Shown one piece after another: positions 34,661 through 46,112 of a DNA stretch of 64,000 nucleotides (its first letter is position 1; the number at the start of each line of letters is the position of its first letter). The translations under genes and the position numbers were made by a program. The stretch is taken from positions 73,798,224 to 73,862,223 of the forward strand of contig CM059971.1 of NCBI GenBank assembly GCA_030490835.1, written 5' to 3'. The DNA comes from Annona cherimola (Eukaryota > Streptophyta > Magnoliopsida > Magnoliales > Annonaceae). A model generated the notes under the pieces. It ran no database searches, was not told the DNA's origin, and saw nothing but the letters and a program-made list of their open reading frames with translations.

Positions 34661-36045
34661 TGTTAAGTCATTTTATACTATATATTTTGGATATTAATTG
34701 GATTAGAATTTAAGTAATTAAGATGATTTTAGTCATATTCTAATGAATTTAGCTTTGTTTAAAGCAAATTACTCATGTTTGATTGATTGGTACAATGTCA
34801 AGTAAAATCGATGCAAGACATGTCTGTTTTGAAAAGATTTGAAGCACAAGGATCAAGACTTATTTGATTTGATGATTTTTAAAAATTAAAAGGAGGAAAA
34901 CTAATGATCAATTCAACCTAGAATGTGTCGTGGAAATTTCAACGCGAAACGAACGAAGAACGAGCAAAACTGCACATGAATCGCACATGGCTAGAGCCCA
35001 ACACAACCCAAGCCATGTTCAGGCTAAGCCAACATAACCCAGGCCATGTTACACTCTGGATGCTCAAATCCCAATCCGTTTTGGACTATATGCGCATGTA
35101 CTCCCCTATTCTCTATATAAACACCTCTTGTACACTTTCTAAAGCATCTTATAACCTATGGGAAGCTAGAATTGAGGTCCGAGAATGAGAGAAAGTGAAA
35201 AACATGAAGCAAGGAGTGAGGAGGTGAATTCCTTGAAGCGTTTGAGACACCATTGAAGTTTCTAACTAATAAGTTTTACTTTTCTTCTTTTCCTTTGATT
35301 TAATAGTCATGTTTGTGATGAATTTTGAATATAATATTATTTTGTGTTTGATTTTTATTATAAACATGTTAGGTTAAATTCATTATCTAGGTTTAGAATA
35401 TATCATGCGTACAATGTTGCGAATATTATGATTTTTAATTATTTATGAATGATATTTTGTGTTAATTTAATATCTTGTAGTTTAATACGTGCTTGGTGTG
35501 AAGGTTTACACTTTGATAATGATTCTTATATATTAGATAAAGGAACCGAGAGGCGGAAGTCTAATATACGACAATTAAGATATTAAATATGGAAATCTAA
35601 GATCATGAAAATAGGAATAATGGCTTTAAAGAATTCCATGAACGACCATATAACTTAATCAGTTCTAATTTACTTAATCCCATGAGAATATGTGATTAAG
35701 AAAATATTAAAGTCATGCCTTGCAGATTTTGAAAAAAAGTGAAAGGATAATTTAAGATTTGTTCTATTTTAACACATAATATTCAAATTAAATAAGCATA
35801 CCATGTATCTGTTGTAGACATCGCATGTGAAATTTTAGATCCTAGGTGCTCTCAGTTCATGATTTTTAATCCTCATTATACGTTCTCAAGATCAACTTTC
35901 TTCTTACTGATTCTTCCATTTTTCTTATCTCTTAATCATTTGATTTTGGTGTTATAAGTATTTAAAAACGTCTTAAGTCTCGAATTCTCTACAGATCGAT
36001 ATTTTATATATTTACAATTCGTGCACTTGCGGAGAGATTGCAACA
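34661..36045. mobile_element. Probable solo LTR (1,385 bp)
   Basis: It starts TGTTAAGTCATT and ends GATTGCAACA, giving TGTT...AACA ends, and its flanks GATAT and AATAT differ at one of five bases. A good TATA box, CTATATAAACACC, is at about 35114-35126, followed by T-rich sequence suited to an LTR R/U5 part. No internal retrotransposon sequence flanks it. The short frame at 34925-35188 is not taken as a gene. Confidence 0.55.
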
Positions 36046-36337
36046 AATATGTGGGTGTGATAGCGCTTCTGGTTTTTGAAAATAATCAGAAGTAAAATGA
36101 ATTAGAAAATATTTGAAGTTTCAACATGTTTATTTTAAAATGTTTCAGCAGATTTTACATTTTATATCAACAGCATGTTGCTGATGGTTACAACAAGCAG
36201 TTTCAGCACGTTTATTTTAAAATGTTTCAATAGCAACTTTCAGCAAATTTTTAATTTTTATTCATCAACAATTTTCAACTTACATTTCATTTTATTACTC
36301 ATGTTGCACCTTTTTCATGTTAATTTGGAATCAAATC

Positions 36338-36352
36338 AAGTAGGCAAGCGGA
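36338..36352 (+). repeat. LINE target-site duplication, left copy
   Basis: The sequence AAGTAGGCAAGCGGA is repeated exactly at 42644-42658 on the other side of the LINE. Up to three of its leading bases could belong to the A-rich tail at the right end. Confidence 0.92.
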
Positions 36353-36516
36353 AGCAAGCTGGTTTGAACCGGATTCCTAATCTGCTCGATTTGTAATGAC
36401 ATATACAAATTAACAACCCTTTAACCGCATCAACTGGGGTAATCACTTATGGCAGTTCCGTTCCCAGTCGTTCTTCGACAGGCGGTAGCTTTTACCGTGC
36501 TCGGAACGGGGTAACG

Positions 36517-38423
36517 GTGAGCCAGCGGGACCGGGATCTTGTAGAAGGAAAGATTAACGTGGGCAGGGGAGAACAGCGGCTCTGCAAATTAGTAACTTGT
36601 TGCTTGGAAATGGAACCGGGGGAAGAAGATCTACTTGGGGCCGAATTGCAGACAATGACGATCTCGTCGTCGGCTATTCGGAAGATCGAAATGGGAGAGG
36701 ACAATGCACTCTTATGCTCGGTTTGGAGCTCCAAATCCTACAACCGGGCTCACTTCTTGTCGACCATGAAGCGGCTGTGGAGAACGAGGGGCACATTCAC
36801 GTTCACTGAATTGGGAGAGAATCTGTATCGGGTCTCCTTCTCCGATGGAAACGACAGAACCAAAATCTTAATGGGTAGACCGTGGCTGTTCGAGCGGTGC
36901 CTGGTACTGATTGAGGGAATGACGATGGATATATCACCTGCCCGAGTTGTGCTCGTAAAAACGCCAATGTGGGTCCACGTTGTGGGGATCCCACACCTGA
37001 TTGACAAATCCCAAGTAGGACAGTGTATTGGCAGAACTTTTGAAGAGATGCATGACATGGTAGCAAATGATTCTGAACTAAAGATCTTGGTTACACTAGT
37101 CTGCACTGAACCATTGAGACGGGGAATTTTTGTGCAGGTGGAATCACAACAGAAGAAGTGGGTGAATTTTCAGTACGAGAAGCTGCCGGTCTTCTATTTT
37201 TATTGTGGAATATGGGACATCAACACAAGGACTGCTTGGCTCTATCAAAAACACAAAAACCTGTTCTTGAGGCGGACATGAAATATGGCAATTCCCTCAG
37301 AGCTGGAATCAGACCAATGAGGCTCCGACTCAATGATCAGCATGGGAATAGGGTGGTACCATGCAAATACACGGGAGAGGCGGGATCATCATACCATGTT
37401 GTTGGGAAGGAAGGCGAGGAAATGACTACTGCTATTGCTCGGACGGGGTGTAAGGGAGATAGAATATCATCTGAGCTGGGTGGGCAGAGTGGTCGACTGG
37501 TGCAGAACATCACAAACTGGCAGGAAAAGCACGTATTCGCTGCTGCCATGGATGCTGAAATGGGAGACATGCATGATCTGCACCCGGCAATTCCCCACTG
37601 CCAGGGGCCGTCTCCAATGCTTTCCAGCAGTATATGCGAATGCCACAGCCCAATTCCAATTCCATCCAGCAACAGATGCGTAGCTGTTGGGGTCCAGCCA
37701 GGTGGCAGCGAAGCCATGCCAAGGCACGACAATGCTGGCAGGCTGGCGGTCCAAATCAGTGGCTCCTCCACAGATGGCCAGTTTGCCTCATACTCAGGGG
37801 CTTCAAATGTTGCAGTGGCTTCAACTGCTGCAGCGGCTGACTGCCAACGTTTTCTGTCTTCACAGCAGGATATCCCATATTCAAATCAGTGTGGGATTGG
37901 ATACGAAGTGGGCAGCGATGGTTCAGATGGTACCAATGTGCATAGGACTGATGATGGTTATGGGTTGAGGAGTGTGCTTGGCTTAGATCTCAAGGGGGTA
38001 TGTCATCGTCCCCTAGCTGTGGGGGAGGCACTGAATTGCCCATATACTAAGAATGATGCGGGAGAAGCAGTGCTGCCCATCATACCCAATTCTGTTCAGC
38101 GTGTGTTTGGCCCTGCCTGTAAGCCATGCTGCGTGGATGGAACAGCGGTGTCTATTAAACCAGAATCAGTTCAGCGTGGGAATGATTTTGCCCATTGGCC
38201 TTTAACTGATGGTTTCAATAAAACTGACCCAGATGGCTATACCCCTTCAGACGAAGGACGCAGAATTGTGGAAACAACTATTGTTAGCTCAAAAGGATGT
38301 TGGAAAAGGTTGGCGCGGGGCAAGGGGGTAGAGATCAAGAGGGAGATCATGATCATGTTGAGCAGCGCAAGCGTGGGCTGGATGGCGACATGGGTGCACA
38401 ACAAATTTGCAATAAGCGGCTGA
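36517..38423 (+). pseudogene. LINE ORF1: DUF4283 / CCHC zinc-knuckle protein, frameshifted
   Basis: ORF1 proteins of plant L1 elements bind the element RNA. The first part (to about 37210) shows the DUF4283-type pattern, including KRLWRTRG, RPWLFERCLVLIEG and TPMWVHVVGIP. It then enters the RGIFVQVE stretch that precedes the zinc knuckle. Reading then moves by one frame near 37205-37215: the first half of the knuckle (FYFYCG) is in one frame and the second half (MGHQHKDC) in the next. The first expected knuckle cysteine is a tyrosine. The C-terminal part (to 38423) is a low-conservation tail. The start is unclear: the frame opens upstream of 36517, where the nearest start-like codon is GTG, and the first in-frame ATG is at 36610. 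Confidence 0.85.
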
Positions 38424-38492
38424 AAACTTTAGCTTTCGGTTGCATGGGAGAGGTGGTGGCTGAGGAGGGCCCTCAGCCCCACCTCGGGTAAC

Positions 38493-41400
38493 ATGGCAAT
38501 CTTAGCCTGGAATTGCCGTGGGCTTAGGAACCCACGTGCAATTCGTTGCCTTTTTGACATGGTTAGGAAACAAGATCCCATTTTGGTCTTCCTTAGCGAA
38601 ACGAAGCGTTCAGCGAAGGAAATGGAGGGGATTAGACGAAGACTGCGCTTTGAATGCTGTTTTGCGGTGGACTCGGCTAGTAGATGTGGGGGTCTTGCAC
38701 TTCTATGGAATAATGATCAACCGGCGAACATTCTCAATTTCTCTAACAACCACATACATGCCGATTTTTTGGGGTGGACATTTACAGGTTTCTATGGACA
38801 CCCGAAAACGCACAACTGTCATCATAGTTGGAATTTGCTGGAGCGGCTTAGTGGGGGCCCAACTATGAGGTGGCTTGCTATGGGGGACTTTAACGAAGTA
38901 ACGGGCCCTTCCGAATACCTCAGTCAGAAGATGCGACCACAGACTCAGATGGACCTTTTCTGCAACGCACTGGACAGATGCAATTTGATGGATTTGGGAT
39001 TTGCCGGTCATCCTATGACATGGTCCAATAACCGAAGAGGACCTCATCGAGTGGAAGCAAGGCTGGATAGGGGGATTGCCACGCCAGTGGGTGTCGCTTC
39101 ATCCTTTTGCAAAACTTCACCACCTATCGTCGGCCACCTCGGACCACTGTCCTATTTTGCTGATTTTGGATTTGAAGCGGTCGATGCGTAAACCACCAAG
39201 CGAATTTTGTTATGAGCTTTATTGGGCTAGAGACAGGGAATCTCATGATATTGTAGATCGCTCTTGGAGCTCGGTTCCTTCTGCGGGCGTTCCTCACTCA
39301 ATTCTCCTGGGTCAGAAAATCATGGCATGTACTAGAGCGCTATCCAAGTGGAGTAGGAAGCGTCGGGGTAATATCCGACAATCTATTCTTCGGAATCAAG
39401 CTATTTTGGACGCTCTCATGACCCAATATCCATCGGATCAACGGGATGAGGAGATTCACAGAACAAAATTCAAAATCAATAGTCTGCTTCAGGATGAGGA
39501 ACTGTTATGGCGTCAACGCGCAAAAACACATTGGCTTCACGCGGGGGATAGAAACACGGCTTTCTTTCATCATGTGGCATCCAACAGGAGGCGCGCAAAC
39601 TCTATCGGGGCACTCCAAGATCAGAATGGGCAGTGGGTTTATGACCAAGAACAGATGCAAGACATGACACTACATCATTTCATGGGGGTGTTCTCATCAT
39701 CGGGGCCTTCGGATGCCAATTGGATCCCGAGTCTGATCTCTCAGAGGTTATCTGATATGCAAAGACAACAACTAACGAAGCCACTGTGTTTTCAGGAAGT
39801 GACAAAGGCTGTGAAGGATATGAGTCCAACCAAGGCCCCTGGTCCGGACGGAATGTCTACGGGCTTCTATCAGAAACACTGGACCACGGTGGGTCAGGAA
39901 ATTTTTTTATGGTGTAAATGCTTCATGGAAGAGAGAAACCCCGTGCACCAGACTTCACAATTGCAGCAGATGAACTCCACTACGATAATTTTGATCCCAA
40001 AGCGGGTTGGTGCCCATTCTTTATCCCATTTTCGTCCCATCAGCCTTTGTAATGTCGTTTATAAGATCTTGGCAAAGGTCCTGGCTAATAGGCTCAAACT
40101 CTGTCTGCATGATGTCATTAGTGAACAACAAAGCGCTTTTGTCCCAAACAGGCTTATCACTGACAATATGCTGGTGGCGTATGAAGCTATTCACTATCTC
40201 CGTCATGGGCATAGACGAAAACGATCGGAGATGGCTATAAAATTGGATATGTCCAACGCGTATGACCGGGTGGAGTGGAATTTCCTTAAACAAACCATGG
40301 AAGCTATGAATTTCGGTCCAGCTTGGACCAATTGGATTATGAGTTGTGTGACCTCTGTATCTTATCGGGTAAATGTAAATGGCTTCAAAACGGCGTATTT
40401 TCAACCACAAAGGGGTCTAAGGCAAGGTGATCCGCTCTCTCCCTATCTTTTCATTATTTGTGCTAATGTCCTCTCCACTCTGATATCCAATGCAGCTGCC
40501 AGATCTGCCCTCCATGGCATCAAAATCAATCCCAACGGGCCCTCCCTCACCCACCTTCTGTTTGCGAATGATGCCATCATATTCCTTCGAGCTACAATTG
40601 TGGATGTTAGATGTCTGCTTGATATCCTACGCCAATACTCGGATTCATCGGGGCAGATTGTGAATGTGGATAAGACATCTGTGCTCTTCAGCTCTAACAC
40701 CACGGTGTCTATCCGTCGGGATATCACTTCCATCCTGGGTGCCTCGGGCCAGAATCTAACGACTTATCTGGGGTTACCTGCATGGTTGGGCAGGACAAAA
40801 AGGGACCTGTTCAAGGGCTTAAAGGAGCGTGTTTGGAGGAAAATTCAAGGGTGGAAAGGAAGGCTCCTCTCTTAGGGTGGCAAAGAGATATTGATAAAGG
40901 CTGTTGCTCAAGCAATCCCGACGTACTCAATGAGCATTTTTCTTCTTCCTAAATCTTTCTGTCATGATCTCAATGGGATGCTTAGTAAGTTTTGGTGGGG
41001 CGAGCAGGACGGCAAGCGTAAATTGAGCTGGGTGGCTTGGTCTGAGATGTGCAAAACAAAACTATCGAGGGGGCTGGGTTTCAGAGATTTACACATTTTC
41101 AATTATGCTCTACTCGCAAAGCAGGCCTGGCGGCTGTCCACAACTACGAACTCATTGTGTTATAAAATCCTTAAGGCCAAATATTTCCCTACGGGTGACA
41201 TTTGGAGTTGTCAGGCAAAGGTTTCGGACTCTTTCACTTGGAAAAGTATTCTAAAGGCTAGGGATGTGATCCGTTTTGGGTGCAAATGGCGGATTGGCAA
41301 TGGTAAGCGTGTTCAGTTTTTCAGGGATGGCTGGCTTGATTCTATGATCACCAAGGTGGGGCCCCTTCCGCAATCTATCCCGGACGACATCAACGTTGGT

Positions 41401-42540
41401 CATTTCATCTGCGAGGCCTCCAACTCGTGGATTAGGGACCGCATTCTGGCTGTGGCCGGTTTCGAGGGATGGCAGCAAATCAACCATATTCCCTTACCAT
41501 CACCTGCTCATGACGACACAATATTCTGGAAGTTTGAACCTAATGGGGCCTACTCTGTAAAGTCTGCTTACAGAGTCCTTGCCTCGGCTGACATCTGCTC
41601 CTCAGATTCCTCCATCTTTAAGGATATTTGGCGGACTAAACTCCCTAGCAAAATCCTCATCTTTGGCTGGAGACTGTTCAAAAATAGACTTCCGACCCTC
41701 CTTAACCTCCGTACTAGGGGCATTGATGTGGATCCCCTCTGTTTCTTTTGCAGGGATGGTCTTGAGGACGCAAACCACTTATTCTCGGAGTGTGAGGTCA
41801 CAAGTTCTATTTGCTCCAGGGCTGCTGGGGGCATCTCTCCTTCCACTCCGGTCCAGGACATCTTCTCCTCTCTTTCCGCCCGCCATGCGACGAAGGATCT
41901 TGCTATCTTCATCCTCTGCTGTTGGAGGATATGGTTTATGCGAAATGCGTTGAGAGTTGACGGAACCAAACCTGATATTGCCAACACCCTCACATGGTGC
42001 ATGGATTATATGGAGCAATTGCGGAGGGCCACCCCTCTCATCCTTGGTGGGGCGATTGATCGACCTTTGGTTCCCCGATGGTCCAGTCCTCCGGCGGGTT
42101 TCGTCAAGCTTAATGTCGATGCTCGAATTCTTCATTCTCATCCTTCTATGGGCTTTGCTGCGGTCATCAGGGATTTCAGAGGTTCTTTTGTCGCTGCGAA
42201 GGGTTGGCGTAGGTGTGGCACGCTGGAGTCGTTGCTCATGGAGGCATATGCTTTCCTGCTTGGAGCTCGATGGGGGCAGGAGCTCAACTTACAAAAACTG
42301 CAAATTGAGTCCGATTCTCTACTTCTGATAAATTTTCTTCTCTCAAATGACCTCATCTCCTCTCCTGTTGGGGTTATTGTTGATAAGATCAAGGCTATTC
42401 TCTCTCTTTCTCCCCATGTTTCTGCTCATCATGTACTTCGGCAAGGCAATGCTGTGGCTCATGCTTTGGCCGATTCTCTTTCTCAGTTATCTATGGATCA
42501 TCATGTCTGGTGGGGCATCCCCCCCCAGCTATTCATGTGA
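38493..42540 (+). pseudogene. LINE ORF2: endonuclease, reverse transcriptase, zf-RVT, RNase H; frameshift and amber stop
   Basis: The apurinic-type endonuclease begins at 38493 with AWNCRGL, then has SETK and GDFNE. A frameshift at about 39079-39092 moves the reading, and the SDHCPI end of the domain follows in the new frame. The reverse transcriptase shows KAPGPDGM, RPISLCNVVYK, QSAFVPNRLITDNM, AYDRVEW and RQGDPLSPYLF. Its catalytic box reads FANDAIIF (Asn codon 40567-40569) instead of the usual F/Y-x-D-D. An in-frame TAG at 40873-40875 splits the RT C-terminus. A zf-RVT region (about 41540-41830) and an RVT_3-type RNase H (about 42100-42500, with LNVDA, ESDS and HALADSL) complete it. ORF2 starts 69 bases after the ORF1 stop. 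Confidence 0.93.
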
Positions 42541-42582
42541 AAATTTGTATAGACAATTTTTTGGAAATGAATCTTGGTTCTT

Positions 42583-42625
42583 CCTATCCATCCGCCCTAG
42601 ATGAGCTCTAGGGTGGTGGGATAGG
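42583..42625 (+). other. 3'-terminal stem-loop of the LINE
   Basis: Two 18-base arms (42583-42600 and 42608-42625) can pair at 15 positions plus one G-U, leaving a 7-base loop just before the T-rich and A-rich end of the element. 3' stem-loops are recognised by the reverse transcriptase in several LINE groups. A comparable hairpin is present at the end of the second LINE copy (46399-46441). Confidence 0.6.
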
Positions 42626-42643
42626 TTGTTTCCTTTTTCAAAA

Positions 42644-42658
42644 AAGTAGGCAAGCGGA
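42644..42658 (+). repeat. LINE target-site duplication, right copy
   Basis: This is an exact copy of AAGTAGGCAAGCGGA (36338-36352) lying directly after the A-rich 3' tail of the LINE. Confidence 0.92.
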
Positions 42659-42825
42659 GACTAAAAGCTTGACAACTGATATTCATAATCGAATGATGAT
42701 GAATTATGGTATGCAACTGCTTGAGGTGAAGAACATCAATATCAAAATAAGCCAATTTGTTTTCGTTTGATGGATTACAGGTACATTTGCTTTTTTTTAT
42801 TAGTATGTATATTTATATTCATGTT

Positions 42826-43045
42826 AATTTGTATTACAATCTTGCCCCGAGATATTCTTACAAGCTTTCCTAAACATTTTTTACACATTTTCCTATTTAT
42901 TCCTCTTTTTTCTGAAGAGGAGACACCAACAACATACTACCATTAATTTCCCTTGGGGGACGCAGACAAAACGCCCCCACGATTCGAACCCTTGCCTGCT
43001 CAATTGCAGGCAAGAGGGTTACCACCCTCTAGAGGCACAATGGCC
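42826..43045 (-). mobile_element. tRNA-derived SINE (minus)
   Basis: On the minus strand an A-box-like TCTAGAGGGTGGTAACC is followed by GGTTCGAATC (plus-strand 42981-42990), a good B box, with a GCCTGC...GCAGGC stem between. The 3' end runs to GCAAGATTGTAATAC. The head resembles that of the SINE at 48963. Confidence 0.6.
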
Positions 43046-43640
43046 GTTTGCTTGTTTGTTTGACGAATTGTTGATGATATGTTTTACTATAAATCTAAAA
43101 GTATACAAATCCAATAAATTATCACAAATGCAGCCAATTTTTCATCAACCTAACGACAAGTACCTTCAATTTTTCATCAACCTAAAACTAATATAGCCCC
43201 CTTTTGTTACAATACGATATACAAAGATAAAACTTTTGACTATGTATTAGCACATGTAGCCATTTTTGGGTAAGTTTTGAGCAAACACAACTAATTTTTT
43301 GGCTGCATATGTTATTTGTATAAGCAAACAACTTTGAAAAATGGCCGCATTTGAGCTAAAGCAGCAAAATGTCGTATAAAAAAATGTATTCGAACTTTTC
43401 ATTGTATGCGACTAAACAATTGCTGCATATGTTGCCTGTTCTTGCAATGATTCATCATGAAAAGGTCTAACAATATAACAAAATCATTATTTTGATTTAA
43501 AGTAAAATTTTCTTTTTCCAAGAATTCTGGCAACGTGTCAATAAAATCACAAATATATTACTCTTCTAAAATCATAATATCATTCCCATATAAAATAAAA
43601 AAAAGTCTAACATGGTCAATATATATTTCCTATCAATATG
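43046..43640. other. AT-rich spacer, nothing firm
   Basis: No gene. Short inverted text (GTAGCCATTTTTGGG and AAAAATGGCCGCA) between 43250 and 43360 may be an eroded palindromic element. Confidence 0.35.
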
Positions 43641-43671
43641 CTTGGAGTTCATGATCTAGTGATTCATGTAA

Positions 43672-43885
43672 GAGAGGTGACCTCATGCGTCCGGATATTT
43701 TTGGATATTTTTATAAATATGTAAAGTTATGTGTATTTAATGTAAAAACCAAATTTGACAATTTTTGAATGCTTTTAAGTATTTTTTTTAAACAGTACCA
43801 TTTTTGTAATTTTTTGTCTATACAAAATATAAAAATTAAAAATGGCCCCATGCGTCCGGACGCACCTGATCACTCCTCTTCATAT
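43672..43885. mobile_element. Palindromic MITE (tips with GCGTCCGGA)
   Basis: The left tip contains CATGCGTCCGGATATTTT and the right tip CATGCGTCCGGACGCACC; the AT-rich centre holds TACCATTTTTGTAATTTTTT. Ends are approximate. Confidence 0.5.
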
Positions 43886-43937
43886 AGTGTGTGTTCATTG
43901 TAAAAAAGATAGACCATGAAAGAAATATGTATTTATA

Positions 43938-44060
43938 AACCTCCAATCTTAGTTCAGTTGGTTAGATAATTTATTTCGTTAGTTGGAGCTTTTGAGTTTA
44001 AAGCTTAACGAAAGCGTCACTATATTTAAATATTTTATTTATATACTATTTTTAATCAAT
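43938..44060 (+). mobile_element. tRNA-like SINE head, tentative
   Basis: TTAGTTCAGTTGGTTAGA at about 43948-43965 resembles a tRNA A-box region, and GAGTTTAAAGC about 30 bases on is a weak B box. It is too decayed to be a tRNA gene. Confidence 0.35.
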
Positions 44061-44192
44061 ATTCAGCTGATCCGATTAATCAGTCGGATTCAATCATATG
44101 ATTAAATGAATCAGAAAAGTGCAGAGTCATGCAAGCCAAATCAGAAAATCCAACTGCATTAAATTTGCACTAGAAGAGTGGTAATTTTACAC

Positions 44193-44516
44193 ATGGGAGC
44201 AACCATGCATCCGGCCTAAAGATTTTTTGTTTTTTTTATAAGTCTATTATTTTGAGTATAATTAATTCGTATAACAAGTTTTACCATTTTTGGAGATAAA
44301 TATATATACTTTTTTGGATTTCAAATATAGATGTATTTTGGTCATTTAAAATTACTAAAATATCATGTTTGAGATTCAAATATATATATACACATCTATA
44401 AAAATGATAAAACTTATTACCTTAGTTAAATATACTTACAATAAAAATTTTATGAAAAAGCAAAATAATTTAACAACAAACACGTTTCGGGCAAGATGCA
44501 TGTTGCTCCCATGCAT
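44193..44516. mobile_element. Palindromic MITE (tips CATGGGAGCAAC)
   Basis: The left tip is CATGGGAGCAACCATGCATC; the right, inverted, is CATGGGAGCAACATGCATC. The core has CAAGTTTTACCATTTTTGGA on the left and ATGATAAAACTTATT on the right. A 61-residue frame (44365-44550) is not taken as a gene. Confidence 0.65.
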
Positions 44517-44704
44517 GCATTCAGCTTTACAGTGTCATAACACAAATTAGAACTCATCCGTATCACATAATACCTCTCTAGAACTCATATCTGATTTGAA
44601 CAAATCCATTCTAATTCATTGAAATTGGATCAAGTAACGAATTCAAGATGCAATTCATCTACACGTCAAACCAAAACGAGGGTAGATTAGATTCATGTTT
44701 GACG

Positions 44705-45110
44705 CCTGATTATATATAATATGTTGTATATATGTTTAACTTATGATATTCATTTTTAATTTTATTTAATTTTATTTTTCTTTGTAAACATATTTTTCTA
44801 AGTATATTTATTTCATATACCAAAATTTTCCATTGTACAGTGTTTTTACACATTTATTTTTTATGTTTAAAAATTAAAATTTTTAAGGGGTGAAAAATGA
44901 CTTATATGGCCTGAAATTGAAGATTTTCAAAAATAAAAAATAGATATGTAAAAGTATTATAAAATGATGAAAGTTGGCATATAGATTAAATACACTTTAA
45001 GAAGCATGTTTATAAAAAAAATAATAAATAATAAAAAAAATTAAAATTAAAAACGAATATTGTAAGTTAATATATATAACATATTATACATAATCAGGCC
45101 TTGTTTTATT
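44705..45110. mobile_element. Palindromic element (tips GCCTGATTATATATAA)
   Basis: The arms GCCTGATTATATATAATATG and, inverted, GCCTGATTATGTATAATATG continue as imperfect complements through the whole 400 bases. Close relative of 25015-25410. Confidence 0.75.
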
Positions 45111-45164
45111 TTGCATTCTTAACATTGAACTAATCAAATTAAACCTGAAAATTTTAATTTAATC

Positions 45165-45400
45165 GAGTGGTAAGTAGCTCAGTTCCCCTCAAGCGAGGTT
45201 ACAGTTTCGGGTCTGATAATGAGGAAAGTATCTTCTCCATGCAGACGAGAAGTTTATTGGCAACAACTTAAAGAGAGCCAAAAACTAACAATAACTGACT
45301 AATCGCTTTTAGGTCAAATGTTCCCAATAACCTGATTTTCTTGCCACTCTAATAGGGACATCCCCGTTTTTTCCTCGAATCCCTTCCTCCTTTTTCAAGC
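45165..45400 (+). mobile_element. SINE-like tRNA-headed fragment
   Basis: GAGTGGTAAGTAGCTCAG resembles an A box and GTTTCGGGTC (45204-45213) a B box, at the usual distance. No clear tail. Confidence 0.4.
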
Positions 45401-46112
45401 ATTATCAAACGGGTGCATATCCTCACATGACAATAGAATATATACATGGAATTGACCAAAATAACAGCTTACGATGATACCGATTAAAATTAGCAGTAAT
45501 CTTTTGATCAAGAAATTAACAGTAATCTATCTTGACCAAGTTTTTTTGGTTAAAATTAGGACTTGCCTCTTCTTCCAGGGTTTTCAGTAAATTTTTGAAT
45601 CACATAATGTGCTCGATAAATTAATTATTGTCATTCGCATAGATAATGAGATAATGACAACATCGAAGACCGGAATGATCTGGCATCACAGATCTGAATT
45701 TTACAAAATTTGCGTTCATCTTTAAAAAAAGTTATCTAAAGTTCTCCTTATAGGAGTTGGTTTCGGGAGATATTAAAGTCAAAAAGTGAAAATGGGAAAA
45801 CGTTGAAAAAAGTGATAAAATAATATGACATGATAAGAGTAAATTATTAACATTTTTAAAGAATAAAATTAGTCATTGTAGTCAAACAGAAAGATGCAAA
45901 AAAAAAAATATTAAAATTAAAATGCAACGTGAGTAGGAATTTTTTTTTTTAACTTTACAATGACAATGACGAGGAATGATTCAAATACTCATGTACGCGT
46001 GGAAGCTTCTATGTTTACTCATGCAAGTGTGTATAATACCAATAAAAAAATTATTTTTTAAAAAGTCAAACCATTTATCATGTGTATCCATATGTAAGCA
46101 TATTTTATGGGC
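45401..46112. other. AT-rich spacer, possible MITE fragment at 45775-45940
   Basis: No gene. The part around 45800-45840 has GATAAAATAATATGACATGA, like the Tourist-like family, but ends are not visible. Confidence 0.35.

Larger units (their letters stand above)
36353..42643 (+). mobile_element. Full-length non-LTR retrotransposon (plant L1-type LINE), disabled
   Basis: The element carries the standard plant L1 layout: ORF1 with a DUF4283-like domain and zinc knuckle, then ORF2 with endonuclease, reverse transcriptase, zf-RVT and RNase H. It is bounded by the 15-base direct repeat AAGTAGGCAAGCGGA at 36338-36352 and 42644-42658. The downstream copy follows an A-rich tail, as target-primed reverse transcription would leave it. 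The length of 6.29 kb and the presence of a 5' leader suggest it is not 5'-truncated. It is inactive: ORF1 and ORF2 are each frameshifted, ORF2 has an in-frame amber codon, and a catalytic RT residue is replaced. Confidence 0.93.

Noticed and set aside
42960..43050. Possible tRNA gene, and similar heads at 43948, 45165, 49000, 49440 and 50990
   Set aside because: A and B box-like parts are present but no full cloverleaf; bodies and tails are those of SINEs.
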